From assembly GCA_050010315.1 (NCBI GenBank), contig JBEKLG010000013.1, forward strand, positions 1-22,204: DNA of 22,204 nt, given 5' to 3'. Each line of letters opens with the position of its first letter. Position 1 is the first letter of the stretch. The translations under genes and the position numbers were made by a program. This document shows, piece after piece, positions 15,120-22,204 of this stretch. The DNA is from Bog-793 sp050010315. GTDB lineage: Bacteria > Actinomycetota > Acidimicrobiia > Acidimicrobiales > Bog-793. The notes below the pieces were generated by a model, which saw only the letters and a program-made list of their open reading frames with translations, was not told the origin of the DNA and searched no databases.

Positions 15120-15782
15120 ATGTGCTTTTCGCCCCAGGCCGACCTCGTCGGCGGCGCCGTCGTCTGTGGGATCGGCGTCGACGCCTTGCGGCACGTCGAC
15201 CGCCGGGCGAGCCACGTCGCCCTGGCGAGCCTGCCGGTGCTGTTTGGCGCCCACCAGCTCGTGGAGTCGGTCGTCTGGTTCAGCCTCGAGGGCCACCTGA
15301 CGCCCGGCCTCGGGCGCAGCGCGCTTTGGGTCTACCTCGTCGTCGCCTTTGTCGCGCTGCCCGTCTTCGTGCCGATCGCCGTGGCCGCGATCGAGCCCTC
15401 GCGTTGGCGGCGACGCCTCGCCACCTCGCTCGGCCTCGTCGGCGTCGTCGTCGGCGGCGTGCTCCTCGCGGCGATGGTGCGCGGACCGATGACGGTGGCG
15501 ATCCGCCCTTACCACCTGGCGTACAGCGTGCGGCTCGGCGACGGCGGGGTCATAGTCGCGCTCTACGTCCTGGCGACCTGCGGGGCCGCCCTGCTGTCGA
15601 GCGACCGCCGGATCGTCGTCTTCGGCGTCGCCAACCTCGTCGCCGTCGTGGTCATCGCCCAGCTGACGATCGACGGGTTGGCCTCGGTCTGGTGCGCCTG
15701 GGCCGCCGTCATCTCGGCCGCGATCGCCCTGCAGATGCGCTACGGCACCCCCCGGCTCCACGTGCCCGCTCCGGCGAGCTGA
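15120..15782 (+). CDS. DUF6629-like integral membrane protein
   Basis: This 220-residue protein begins MCFSPQADLVGGAVVCGIGVDALRHV, and residues 35-50 read ASLPVLFGAHQLVESVVW. The MC(F/W)S.xA...G start and the (L/F)G.QQL.E..VW segment are the hallmarks of the DUF6629 membrane family. About six to seven hydrophobic helices follow with short loops, and a short polar tail. No enzyme motif is visible; the conserved His-Gln/His pair and Glu in helix two are candidate functional residues. Function is unknown. The start is ATG 15120, which fits both the family N-terminus and the TAGCTT 6 bases upstream. It is convergent with the MFS gene (14-base gap) and has no clear functional link to folD. Confidence 0.8.
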   Translation: MCFSPQADLVGGAVVCGIGVDALRHVDRRASHVALASLPVLFGAHQLVESVVWFSLEGHLTPGLGRSALWVYLVVAFVALPVFVPIAVAAIEPSRWRRRLATSLGLVGVVVGGVLLAAMVRGPMTVAIRPYHLAYSVRLGDGGVIVALYVLATCGAALLSSDRRIVVFGVANLVAVVVIAQLTIDGLASVWCAWAAVISAAIALQMRYGTPRLHVPAPAS

Positions 15783-15796
15783 GGCAGCGCGAAAAG

Positions 15797-17068
15797 TTAG
15801 GGGTCGCCGGGGTCGACGGACGGCGACAGTGGCCCACCCGCGGTTGTCCGGGCGAGCGGCCCCCGTTCGGGATCGCGCACGCCCGGCAGGAAGAGGACGA
15901 GGCCCATGAAGGCCGCGATCAGGCCGCCGGCGACGATCGTCGGGCGTACGCCGATCGTCTCCGCGGCGACGCCGGCGACGAGGATCCCGAGCGGCGAGAG
16001 GCTGAGGGAGAACAGCCAGTCGACCGAGGAGGCGCGACCGAGCATCTCGGAGGGCACGAGCTCCTGCATCATCGTCTGCCAGATCATCGACCCGTACTGG
16101 AGGAGGCCGAACGCCACCGCGCCAAGGGCCGCGACGACAAAGACGTTCGGCGCCAGGCCGATCCCCGTCAGCGCGACGGCGCCGGTCGCCCAGCCGCCCC
16201 ACATCACGCTGACGCGCCGGCGGGGCGACCCGAAGCGGAAAGCGACGAGCGAGGAGAGCACTCCCCCGAGCCCGGCCGCGGCGAAGACCAGCCCGTACTG
16301 TGTCGGGCCCTGGTGGAGGATGTCGCGGATGAGGAGGGGGCCGAGGACGGCGAAGGGCGTGAACGCCGCGAAGTTGGCGACCGAGGCGGCGATGATCGTG
16401 TACCACAGCCAGGGCTGAGCTCTCGTCCAGGCGAGTCCGGCGCGGGCGTCGCCGACGAGCGACTTGCCCGACGCCGCGGGGGCCGGCCGGGAGCGCATCG
16501 CCAGCACGCAGGCGGCACCGGCGAAGAAGGTCGCGGCGTCGAGGGCGAAGGCCGGCGCCGCGCCGAAGGCCGCGATGAGCACGCCGCCGATCGCCGGGCC
16601 GATGAGCGCGTTCCCAAGCACCTGGCTGGCGTTGTTGAAGGCGTTCCCTTTCATGTAGAGCGCCGACGGCAGGATCTCCGGGATGATGGCGCTGTAGGCC
16701 GGGAAGAAGAAGGCATCGGCCGCGCCGACCACGGCCGAGATCGCCACCAGGTCGGCGACGGTGAGGGCGTGGGCGACGACCAAGGCGGCGATCGCGGCGA
16801 TGGCGATGCCGCGCACGAAATCGGCGGCGAGGATGGTGAACCGCCTCGGCAGCCGGTCGACGATGCTCCCGGCGACGAGCAGCAAAAGAACGGTGGGCGC
16901 GACCCGCGCCGCGATCACGTAGGAGAGCGTGCTGGCGTGGTTGCTCACCCGCAGCGTCTCGAGGGCGAGGGCGACCGTGTACACGCCGTCGCCGATGATC
17001 GACACGGTCTGGCCGCCCCAGAGCAGGGCGAAGTCGCGTTCACCGAGCACGCGGGCGGCTTTCGGCAC
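15797..17068 (-). CDS. MFS transporter, EntS-like DHA3-type exporter
   Basis: A 423-residue major facilitator protein with about 10-12 hydrophobic helices. The N-terminal LGERDFALLWGGQTVSIIGDGVYTVAL is the usual opening of the EntS/MFS_3 drug and siderophore exporter group. The loop between helices 2 and 3 has GSIVDRLPRR (the MFS G-x-x-x-D-R-x-x-R-R signature) and the helix 4-5 region has ADAFFFPAYSAIIPEIL, also typical. The second half has a matching GSPRRR loop, and SEMLGRASSVDWLFSLSLSPLG. The substrate is unknown. The start is GTG 17068, exactly 6 bases after a TAGCGT box with no Shine-Dalgarno. It is divergent from metF; there is no adjacent regulator. Confidence 0.92.
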   Translation of the reverse strand: MPKAARVLGERDFALLWGGQTVSIIGDGVYTVALALETLRVSNHASTLSYVIAARVAPTVLLLLVAGSIVDRLPRRFTILAADFVRGIAIAAIAALVVAHALTVADLVAISAVVGAADAFFFPAYSAIIPEILPSALYMKGNAFNNASQVLGNALIGPAIGGVLIAAFGAAPAFALDAATFFAGAACVLAMRSRPAPAASGKSLVGDARAGLAWTRAQPWLWYTIIAASVANFAAFTPFAVLGPLLIRDILHQGPTQYGLVFAAAGLGGVLSSLVAFRFGSPRRRVSVMWGGWATGAVALTGIGLAPNVFVVAALGAVAFGLLQYGSMIWQTMMQELVPSEMLGRASSVDWLFSLSLSPLGILVAGVAAETIGVRPTIVAGGLIAAFMGLVLFLPGVRDPERGPLARTTAGGPLSPSVDPGDP

Positions 17069-17074
17069 GGCGCG

Positions 17075-17080
17075 ACGCTA
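17075..17080 (-). promoter_or_regulatory. -10 box of a leaderless promoter for the MFS gene
   Basis: On the minus strand TAGCGT is followed by 6 bases and then GTG 17068. No ribosome-binding site is present in between. Confidence 0.55.
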
Positions 17081-17159
17081 GCGAGTCTCGGTCGGCTGGC
17101 AAGAAGCGCGGCTCACCGGCTTGCACGCTCGCCTGGTCTGGCTGCGAGACTTGCCCGTC

Positions 17160-18032
17160 ATGGCCCGCATCGACGAGCTGCTCGAGGGGAAGCGCTCGAT
17201 TTCGATCGAGCTGTGGCCACCAAAGACGCCCGAGGCGCTGGCGCGCCTTCGCGAGTCGCTGGCGCGCCTTTACGAGCTGCACCCGACGTTCGCCTCGATC
17301 ACCTACGGCGCGGCGGGCTCGACGCGGTCCCGCACCCACGACCTCGTCGTCGAGATCCGCCGGGCCGCCCGGACCGAACCGATGGCCCACCTGGCGTGCT
17401 TCGCGCACCGCCGCGGCGAGCTCGTCGAGATCCTCGAGCGCTACGCCGGGGCCGGCATCGACAACGTGCTGGCGGTGCGGGGCGACCCGCCCCGGGAGGC
17501 GACGGTCCCGTCGCCCGTGGGCGACCTAGGTCACGCGATAGAGCTCGTCGAGCTCGTGAAGTCGGTCGCGCCCTTCTGCGTCGCCGTCGCCGCCCACCCC
17601 GAGGGCCATCCGGGCGCGGCGGACCTCGCGAGCGACCGGCGCCACCTCGCCGCCAAGCTCGGCGTGGCGGATTTCGCAATCACGCAGTTCTTCTTCGCCG
17701 TTCCCGACTACCTCCGCCTCGTCGAGGACCTCGCGGCCCTTGGGGTCACGAAGCCGGTGATCCCCGGGATCATGCCGATCACGAACCTGAACACGGTGAG
17801 CCGGATGGCGGAGCTCTCCGGTGCCGCCGTCCCGGCCGGTGTTGCCGAGCGGATCAGTTGCTGTGGCGACGACCCCGCTGAAGTCCGCGCCGTCGGCATC
17901 GAGATCGCGACCGAGCTCTGCGCCGAGCTCATCGCCGAGGGCGTGCCGGGGCTGCACTTCTACACGATGAACCAGGTGAGCGCGACGGTGGCGATCTGCG
18001 AGAACCTCGGGCTCGCACCTTCGGGGCGGTGA
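17160..18032 (+). CDS. metF: 5,10-methylenetetrahydrofolate reductase
   Basis: A 290-residue MetF, the FAD enzyme reducing 5,10-methylene-THF to 5-methyl-THF for methionine synthesis. The TIM barrel shows the catalytic Glu in ISIELWPPKT (about residue 18; E. coli FEFFPPRT), FASITYGAAGSTR on strand two, the Asp in VLAVRGDPP (about 109), VAAHPEGHP, the Gln in ITQFFF, and IPGIMPITN. It ends with the family's GLHFYTMNQVSA. The start is ATG 17160: TTG 17121 would add 13 residues not seen in the family, and the catalytic Glu sits close to the N-terminus in MetF. No Shine-Dalgarno is visible; GAGACT 8 bases upstream is only a weak -10-like match. It draws on the same folate pool as FolD upstream. 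The divergent gap to the MFS gene is 91 bases, with no room for a riboswitch. Confidence 0.93.
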   Translation: MARIDELLEGKRSISIELWPPKTPEALARLRESLARLYELHPTFASITYGAAGSTRSRTHDLVVEIRRAARTEPMAHLACFAHRRGELVEILERYAGAGIDNVLAVRGDPPREATVPSPVGDLGHAIELVELVKSVAPFCVAVAAHPEGHPGAADLASDRRHLAAKLGVADFAITQFFFAVPDYLRLVEDLAALGVTKPVIPGIMPITNLNTVSRMAELSGAAVPAGVAERISCCGDDPAEVRAVGIEIATELCAELIAEGVPGLHFYTMNQVSATVAICENLGLAPSGR

Positions 18033-18075
18033 TCGGCCGAACCGCTCGCCACGGTGCCGGGCGGAACGGCAACAG

Positions 18076-18081
18076 TAGGCT
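18076..18081 (+). promoter_or_regulatory. -10 box of a leaderless promoter for icd
   Basis: TAGGCT ends 6 bases before ATG 18088 in the 55-base gap after metF. There is no Shine-Dalgarno between them. Confidence 0.6.
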
Positions 18082-18087
18082 TCGGCC

Positions 18088-19284
<1,197 letters not shown>

Positions 19285-19332
19285 GCGGCGGGCGGCTGGC
19301 GGTCGACCGGCCGGAATCGCGCGCCTGCTCGT

Positions 19333-19338
19333 TAGCCT
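19333..19338 (+). promoter_or_regulatory. -10 box of a leaderless promoter for mdh
   Basis: TAGCCT ends 7 bases before ATG 19346 (4 bases before the overlapping GTG 19343). No Shine-Dalgarno is visible. The distance supports ATG 19346 as the start. Confidence 0.5.
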
Positions 19339-19345
19339 CGCAGTG

Positions 19346-20365
19346 ATGTCGGAGTTGCCGCGCCGCACGACAAAGCGCCCGGTGACCGTCACGGTCAGCG
19401 GTGCTGCCGGCAACATCGGCTACGCCCTGGCCTTCCGGCTGGCGTCGGGCGAGGCCTTCGGGCCCGACCAGCCGATCGTCCTCCAGCTGCTCGAGATCGA
19501 GCCGGCGATGGCGGCCCTCGAGGGGATCGTGATGGAGCTCGAGGACTGCGCCTATCCGCTGCTTTTCGATGTCGTGACGACCTCGAACCTAAAGATCGCC
19601 TTCGAGGGGAGCTCTTTCGCCTTCCTCGTCGGATCGATCCCCCGGAGAAACGGCATGGAACGCCGCGACCTGCTCAGCGTGAACGGGCGGATCTTCAAGG
19701 CGCAGGGCCGGGCGATCGCCGCCCAGGCCGCCTCCGACGTGCGCGTCCTCGTCATCGGCAACCCGTGCAACACGAACTGCCTCATCGCCCGCACGAACGC
19801 CCCCGAGGTGCCCGCCGAGCGCTGGTTCGCGATGACGCGGCTCGACGAGAACCGGGCGAAGACCCTGCTCGGGAAAAGGGTCGGTCGGACCCCCGGCGCC
19901 GTCACCAGGCTCGCCGTGTGGGGGAACCACTCGACGACGCAGTTCCCCGACTACGAGAACGCCCTCATCGACGGGCAATCCGCCGAGCGGGTCATCGACG
20001 ACGAGGAATGGCTCCAGGGACCGTTCGTCAGAACGATCCAGGAGCGGGGCGCGACGGTGATCGCGGCGCGCGGCGGATCGTCGGCTGGGTCAGCGGCGAA
20101 CGCGGCGATCGGCTCTCTGCGCAGCATCATCAACCCCACGCCGCAGGGCGACTGGAGCTCGCTCGCCGTGGTCTCGCACGGCGAGTACGGCATCCCCGAA
20201 GGTCTGCAGTTCGGCTTCCCGGTGCGGTCCGACGGCAACACGTGGCACGTCGTCGAGGGCCTTGCCCACAGCGCGTTCGCGCATCGCCTGATCGCCGCCA
20301 CGGCTGCGGAGCTCGGCGACGAGCGCGCCGAGGCGGCCGATCTCCTCGGCGGCGGCGCTTTCTAG
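19346..20365 (+). CDS. mdh: malate dehydrogenase, cytosolic type
   Basis: A 339-residue malate dehydrogenase that oxidises malate to oxaloacetate. The Rossmann motif VSGAAGNIGYALAFRLA is near residue 15, with LLEIEPA at the end of the second strand, the mobile substrate loop PRRNGMERRDLL holding the catalytic Arg residues, GNPCNTN, MTRLDENRAK with the Asp-Arg pair, and the catalytic His in WGNHSTTQFPD near residue 191. This is the longer cytosolic/actinobacterial MDH group, as in Mycobacterium, and not the shorter LDH-like one. It is complete. The gene comes straight after icd, and its stop (TAG) is overlapped by the convergent ABM-like gene's stop at a shared CTAG. Confidence 0.96.
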   Translation: MSELPRRTTKRPVTVTVSGAAGNIGYALAFRLASGEAFGPDQPIVLQLLEIEPAMAALEGIVMELEDCAYPLLFDVVTTSNLKIAFEGSSFAFLVGSIPRRNGMERRDLLSVNGRIFKAQGRAIAAQAASDVRVLVIGNPCNTNCLIARTNAPEVPAERWFAMTRLDENRAKTLLGKRVGRTPGAVTRLAVWGNHSTTQFPDYENALIDGQSAERVIDDEEWLQGPFVRTIQERGATVIAARGGSSAGSAANAAIGSLRSIINPTPQGDWSSLAVVSHGEYGIPEGLQFGFPVRSDGNTWHVVEGLAHSAFAHRLIAATAAELGDERAEAADLLGGGAF

Positions 20366-20655
20366 GGTTCGTCCAGCGGGCGGTAGTGGGTGAGTTCGCC
20401 CAGCCCGCCGAGGTACGGCCCGACGATCCGGCGCCACTCGGCGAAGGCGGGGGATTGCCGGAAGCCCTCGTGGGCCTCGAGCGGCTTCCACTCGACGATG
20501 AACATGAAGCGCGTCGGCTCCTCGATGCGGTCGTAGAGCTGCACCCCGTGGCAGCCGGGGGAGGAGGTGAGGGAGGGCGCCTCCTCGTAGAAGGCCTTCT
20601 CGAAGGCCTTCTTTGCTCCTCGGTCGACGGTGATCATCGCCTTCTCGATGATCAT
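20362..20655 (-). CDS. ABM-domain protein (antibiotic biosynthesis monooxygenase-like)
   Basis: A 97-residue protein with the dimeric alpha/beta-barrel ABM layout: MIIEKAMITVDRGAKKAFEKAF, then PGCHGVQLYDRIEEPTRFMFIVEWKPLEAHEGFRQSPAFAEWRRIVGPYL and a final strand LTHYRPL. This fits the ABM/YgiN superfamily of quinol or heme-related monooxygenases and plain stress proteins; catalysis in this superfamily is variable and I cannot infer a substrate. The start is ATG 20655, with AAGGAGG 3 bases upstream, and its ATG overlaps the SCP2-like stop (ATGA), so it is translated from the sdh operon mRNA. The gene ends tail-to-tail with mdh, the two stop codons sharing CTAG. Confidence 0.85.
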   Translation of the reverse strand: MIIEKAMITVDRGAKKAFEKAFYEEAPSLTSSPGCHGVQLYDRIEEPTRFMFIVEWKPLEAHEGFRQSPAFAEWRRIVGPYLGGLGELTHYRPLDEP

Positions 20656-21053
20656 GGTCCTCCTTGGCGGATCTTCCGGGTCGGCGTACCTTCCTCGGGG
20701 CAGGTGAGCACCTCGACGAGCGCTTCGAGCTGGGGCACGCCGGCGATGAGCGCCTTGGCGTCACCGCGCAAAGTTATCCGGCCCGCCTCGAGCAGCGCCG
20801 AGACCGGCGTGCCGGCGGCGATCGCCTGGGCGGTCGAGAAGTCCTCGACGAGCGTCACCGCGGCCTCGTCGGTCGAACCGACGACGAGGCTCGCCCCGCC
20901 GTCGCCGATGAGGATCGTGTAGCTGACCGTCCCGGCCGGTGTGCCGGTCACGACGACGCCGAGTGCGAGCGGCGGTTCCCCGGCGGCCGGTGCCAGGCTG
21001 GCGATTGCCTCGGCGAAGCGTCTGAACCACTCATCAGAGAGGAGCTCGGCCAC
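20652..21053 (-). CDS. SCP2-like sterol/lipid-binding domain protein
   Basis: A 133-residue protein with the SCP2 fold pattern: SDEWFRRFAEAIASLA at the N-terminus, a five-strand middle (VSYTILIGDGGASLVVG, AAVTLVEDFSTAQAIAAG), and the conserved GTPVSALLEAGRITLRGDAKALI near residues 80-105, the G.....L..G.i...Gd signature of bacterial SCP2 proteins. The family binds hydrophobic ligands such as sterols, fatty acyl chains or quinone-like molecules; the ligand here is unknown. The start is GTG 21053, 4 bases after the sdhB stop, with a TGAGG in front. It overlaps the ABM-like gene by ATGA. The neighbours suggest a job connected with succinate dehydrogenase or its quinone/lipid environment, but this is inference from position. 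Confidence 0.85.
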   Translation of the reverse strand: MAELLSDEWFRRFAEAIASLAPAAGEPPLALGVVVTGTPAGTVSYTILIGDGGASLVVGSTDEAAVTLVEDFSTAQAIAAGTPVSALLEAGRITLRGDAKALIAGVPQLEALVEVLTCPEEGTPTRKIRQGGP

Positions 21054-21057
21054 GGCC

Positions 21058-21900
21058 TCAGCTCGTTCGGTCAGCCGGCGCCTCGCCGAAGGCGGCGTCG
21101 CGAGCTTGGGCGGCGGGTAACGCCGTCGCCGATAGCGCCGCGGGGGCCTGGCTCCTCCGGCGGAGGATCCGCCGGAGGAGCCAGGCCAGCGGGTCGTAGG
21201 CCGCGTCGACCACCCGCTCTTTTAGCGGGATGATCGCGTTGTCGGTGATGTGGATGCTCTCGGGGCAGACCTCGGTGCAGCATTTCGTCACGTTGCACAG
21301 GCCGATCCCGATCCCTCGTCGCAGAAGGTCGCGCCGGTCGAGCGTGTCGAGCGGGTGCATCTCGAGCGCGGCGACCCGGACGAGGTAGCGCGGTCCGGCG
21401 TAGGAGGTCTTGTTCTCCTCGTGGTCGCGGATCACGTGGCAGACGTCCTGGCATAAGAAGCACTCGATGCACTTGTGGAACTCCTGGGCCCGCTCGACGT
21501 CGAACTGCGACATCCGGTAGGTGCCGCCGGCGGGGCGGGGTCCCGGTGTGAACGGCGGGATCCTCTTCGCCACGGCGTAGTTGAACGCAACATCGCTTAC
21601 GAGGTCCCGCACGACGGGGAAGGCGCGCAAGGGCGAGACGCTGATCGGTGCTGAAAGCTCCAGCGTGCTCATCCGCGTCATGCACAGCAGACGCGGCTTG
21701 CCGTTGATCTCGGCCGAGCAAGAGCCGCACTTGCCGGCCTTGCAGTTCCAGCGCACGGCGAGGTCCGGGGCGAGCTCGGCCTGGATGCGGTGGACGACGT
21801 CGAGGACGACCTCGCCTTCGTTCGCCGGCACCGTATAGTCGCGGAACTCGCCACCGTGTTCGTCGCCGCGCCAGATCGAAAGCGTGACGTCGGGCGTCAT
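21058..21900 (-). CDS. sdhB: succinate dehydrogenase iron-sulfur subunit, Sdh1-like
   Basis: A 280-residue iron-sulfur subunit that carries electrons from SdhA to quinone. The [2Fe-2S] ligands are Cys53, Cys58, Cys61 and Cys73 (WNCKAGKCGSCSAEINGKPRLLC). The [4Fe-4S]/[3Fe-4S] cysteines are Cys144/147/150/154 in CIECFLCQDVC and Cys202/207/208/212 in CNVTKCCTEVCPESIH. CIECFLCQ and the long IPPFTP stretch resemble the mycobacterial Sdh1 iron-sulfur subunit (Rv0247c type), not the Sdh2/E. coli type. Compared with that relative, which ends near the YDP.xWL position, this protein continues about 35 residues in an Ala/Arg-rich tail, whose start is encoded by a perfect inverted repeat. It overlaps the sdhA stop by one base (TGATG) and is followed 4 bases later by the SCP2-like gene. 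Confidence 0.95.
   Translation of the reverse strand: MTPDVTLSIWRGDEHGGEFRDYTVPANEGEVVLDVVHRIQAELAPDLAVRWNCKAGKCGSCSAEINGKPRLLCMTRMSTLELSAPISVSPLRAFPVVRDLVSDVAFNYAVAKRIPPFTPGPRPAGGTYRMSQFDVERAQEFHKCIECFLCQDVCHVIRDHEENKTSYAGPRYLVRVAALEMHPLDTLDRRDLLRRGIGIGLCNVTKCCTEVCPESIHITDNAIIPLKERVVDAAYDPLAWLLRRILRRRSQAPAALSATALPAAQARDAAFGEAPADRTS
21145..21187 (-). repeat. perfect 20-bp inverted repeat (3-nt loop) within the sdhB 3' coding region
   Basis: Bases 21145-21164 are the exact reverse complement of 21168-21187, separated by GGA. The minus-strand mRNA would fold into a 20-bp, strongly GC stem with a 3-base loop. It encodes residues 238-252 of SdhB (around WLLRRILRRR), right at the end of the family-conserved part, about 90 bases before the stop. 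There is no U-tract. It could act as an mRNA processing or 3'-protecting hairpin between sdhAB and the SCP2/ABM genes. Confidence 0.85.
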
Positions 21901-22204
21901 CAGGCCGCCTCTTCTATCAGGGCGGCCAGGTCCGCGGGCATCGCCGCGATCGGCTCTTCGCTGACCGTGACCGCGCCGGCGAGCTCGCGGACGACGATGT
22001 TCACCTTCGCGAAGTGCTCCGGGTCGGCGTCGGGATAGTCGTCGCGAGCGTGGCCGCCACGGCTTTCCCGCCGGGCGAGCGCCGCGAGCGTCGCCGCCCG
22101 GGCGACGGTGAGCATCGACTCGAGGTCGAGGGCGAGGTGCCAGGCGGGGTTGAAGCGGCGCTGCCCGGAGACGACGAGGGCGCCGGCGCGGGCATCGAGC
22201 TCGT
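21900..22204 (-). CDS. sdhA: succinate dehydrogenase flavoprotein subunit, C-terminal part (5' end outside the window)
   Basis: The last 100 or so residues of SdhA are present, read on the minus strand from beyond 22204 to TGA 21902-21900. The SdhA C-terminal helical domain is clear: NPAWHLALDLESMLTVARAATLAALARRESRGGHARDDYP, where the ESRG.H.R.D(Y/F)P element contains the substrate-binding Arg and the family's last capping segment, followed by HFAKVNIVV and a variable acidic tail. The FAD-binding domain and catalytic loop lie outside the window. It overlaps sdhB by one base (TGATG). The membrane-anchor genes are not seen downstream; in the mycobacterial Sdh1 cluster the anchor gene precedes sdhA, so it may lie just beyond this window. 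Confidence 0.95.
   Translation of the reverse strand, partial: ELDARAGALVVSGQRRFNPAWHLALDLESMLTVARAATLAALARRESRGGHARDDYPDADPEHFAKVNIVVRELAGAVTVSEEPIAAMPADLAALIEEAA

Noticed and set aside
17069..17159. Possible methionine or cobalamin riboswitch before metF
   Set aside because: The gap is only 91 bases, with no recognisable conserved core or long leader.
17237..17270. Direct repeat of GCTGGCGCGCCTT in metF, 21 bases apart
   Set aside because: It encodes two LARL helix turns in the N-terminal part of MetF; shared codon use of a repeated amphipathic motif explains it.
15122..17881. Long plus-strand frame of 919 codons across the DUF6629-like, MFS and metF genes
   Set aside because: It crosses three well supported genes, one on the opposite strand, and its translation is Arg/Gly/Asp-rich low-complexity sequence without family features.

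Overview
The window is a high-GC, almost gap-free bacterial chromosome segment packed with housekeeping genes. It looks like Actinomycetota and, less certainly, the Acidimicrobiia or a nearby lineage. The reasons are the GuaB3-type IMP dehydrogenase relative, the order pcrA-sucC-sucD-purN-purH (the same order, with insertions, as in Mycobacterium), a succinate dehydrogenase iron-sulfur subunit of the mycobacterial Sdh1 kind, frequent GTG starts, and several genes whose start codon lies 6-7 bases after a TANNNT -10 box with no Shine-Dalgarno sequence, as in actinobacterial leaderless mRNAs. I see no mobile elements, phage genes, CRISPR arrays, tRNAs or rRNAs.

Layout. 1-2814 (+): the 3' end of guaB3, then a YfhO-type multi-membrane protein. 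2870-3649 (-) and 3843-4616 (+): a DeoR/GlpR-type repressor divergent from a TauE/SafE permease. 4766-5605 (-): an alpha/beta hydrolase. 5752-9583 (+): guaA followed by the UvrD/PcrA helicase. 9731-13925 (+): a tight sucC-sucD-purN-purH run with overlapping or nearly touching ends. 14168-15782 (+): folD and a DUF6629-like membrane protein. 15797-17068 (-): an MFS exporter. 17160-20365 (+): metF, icd and mdh. 20362-22204 (-): sdhA (5' end outside the window), sdhB, an SCP2-like protein and an ABM-like protein in one tightly coupled operon.

Functionally the window joins purine synthesis (GuaB3, GuaA, PurN, PurH), folate one-carbon supply (FolD, MetF) and the TCA cycle (Icd, SucCD, SdhAB, Mdh). 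FolD makes the 10-formyl-THF that PurN and PurH consume, and MetF draws on the same 5,10-methylene-THF pool.

The less ordinary points are: a perfect 20-bp inverted repeat with a 3-nt loop in the 3' coding end of sdhB; the sdhA-sdhB-SCP2-ABM operon; a repeated leaderless promoter arrangement before guaA, the DUF6629 gene, the MFS gene, icd and mdh; and two possible very short upstream ORFs whose stop overlaps the GTG start of the next gene (yfhO and folD). I did not find a clear new defence or mobile system; most of this window is core metabolism.
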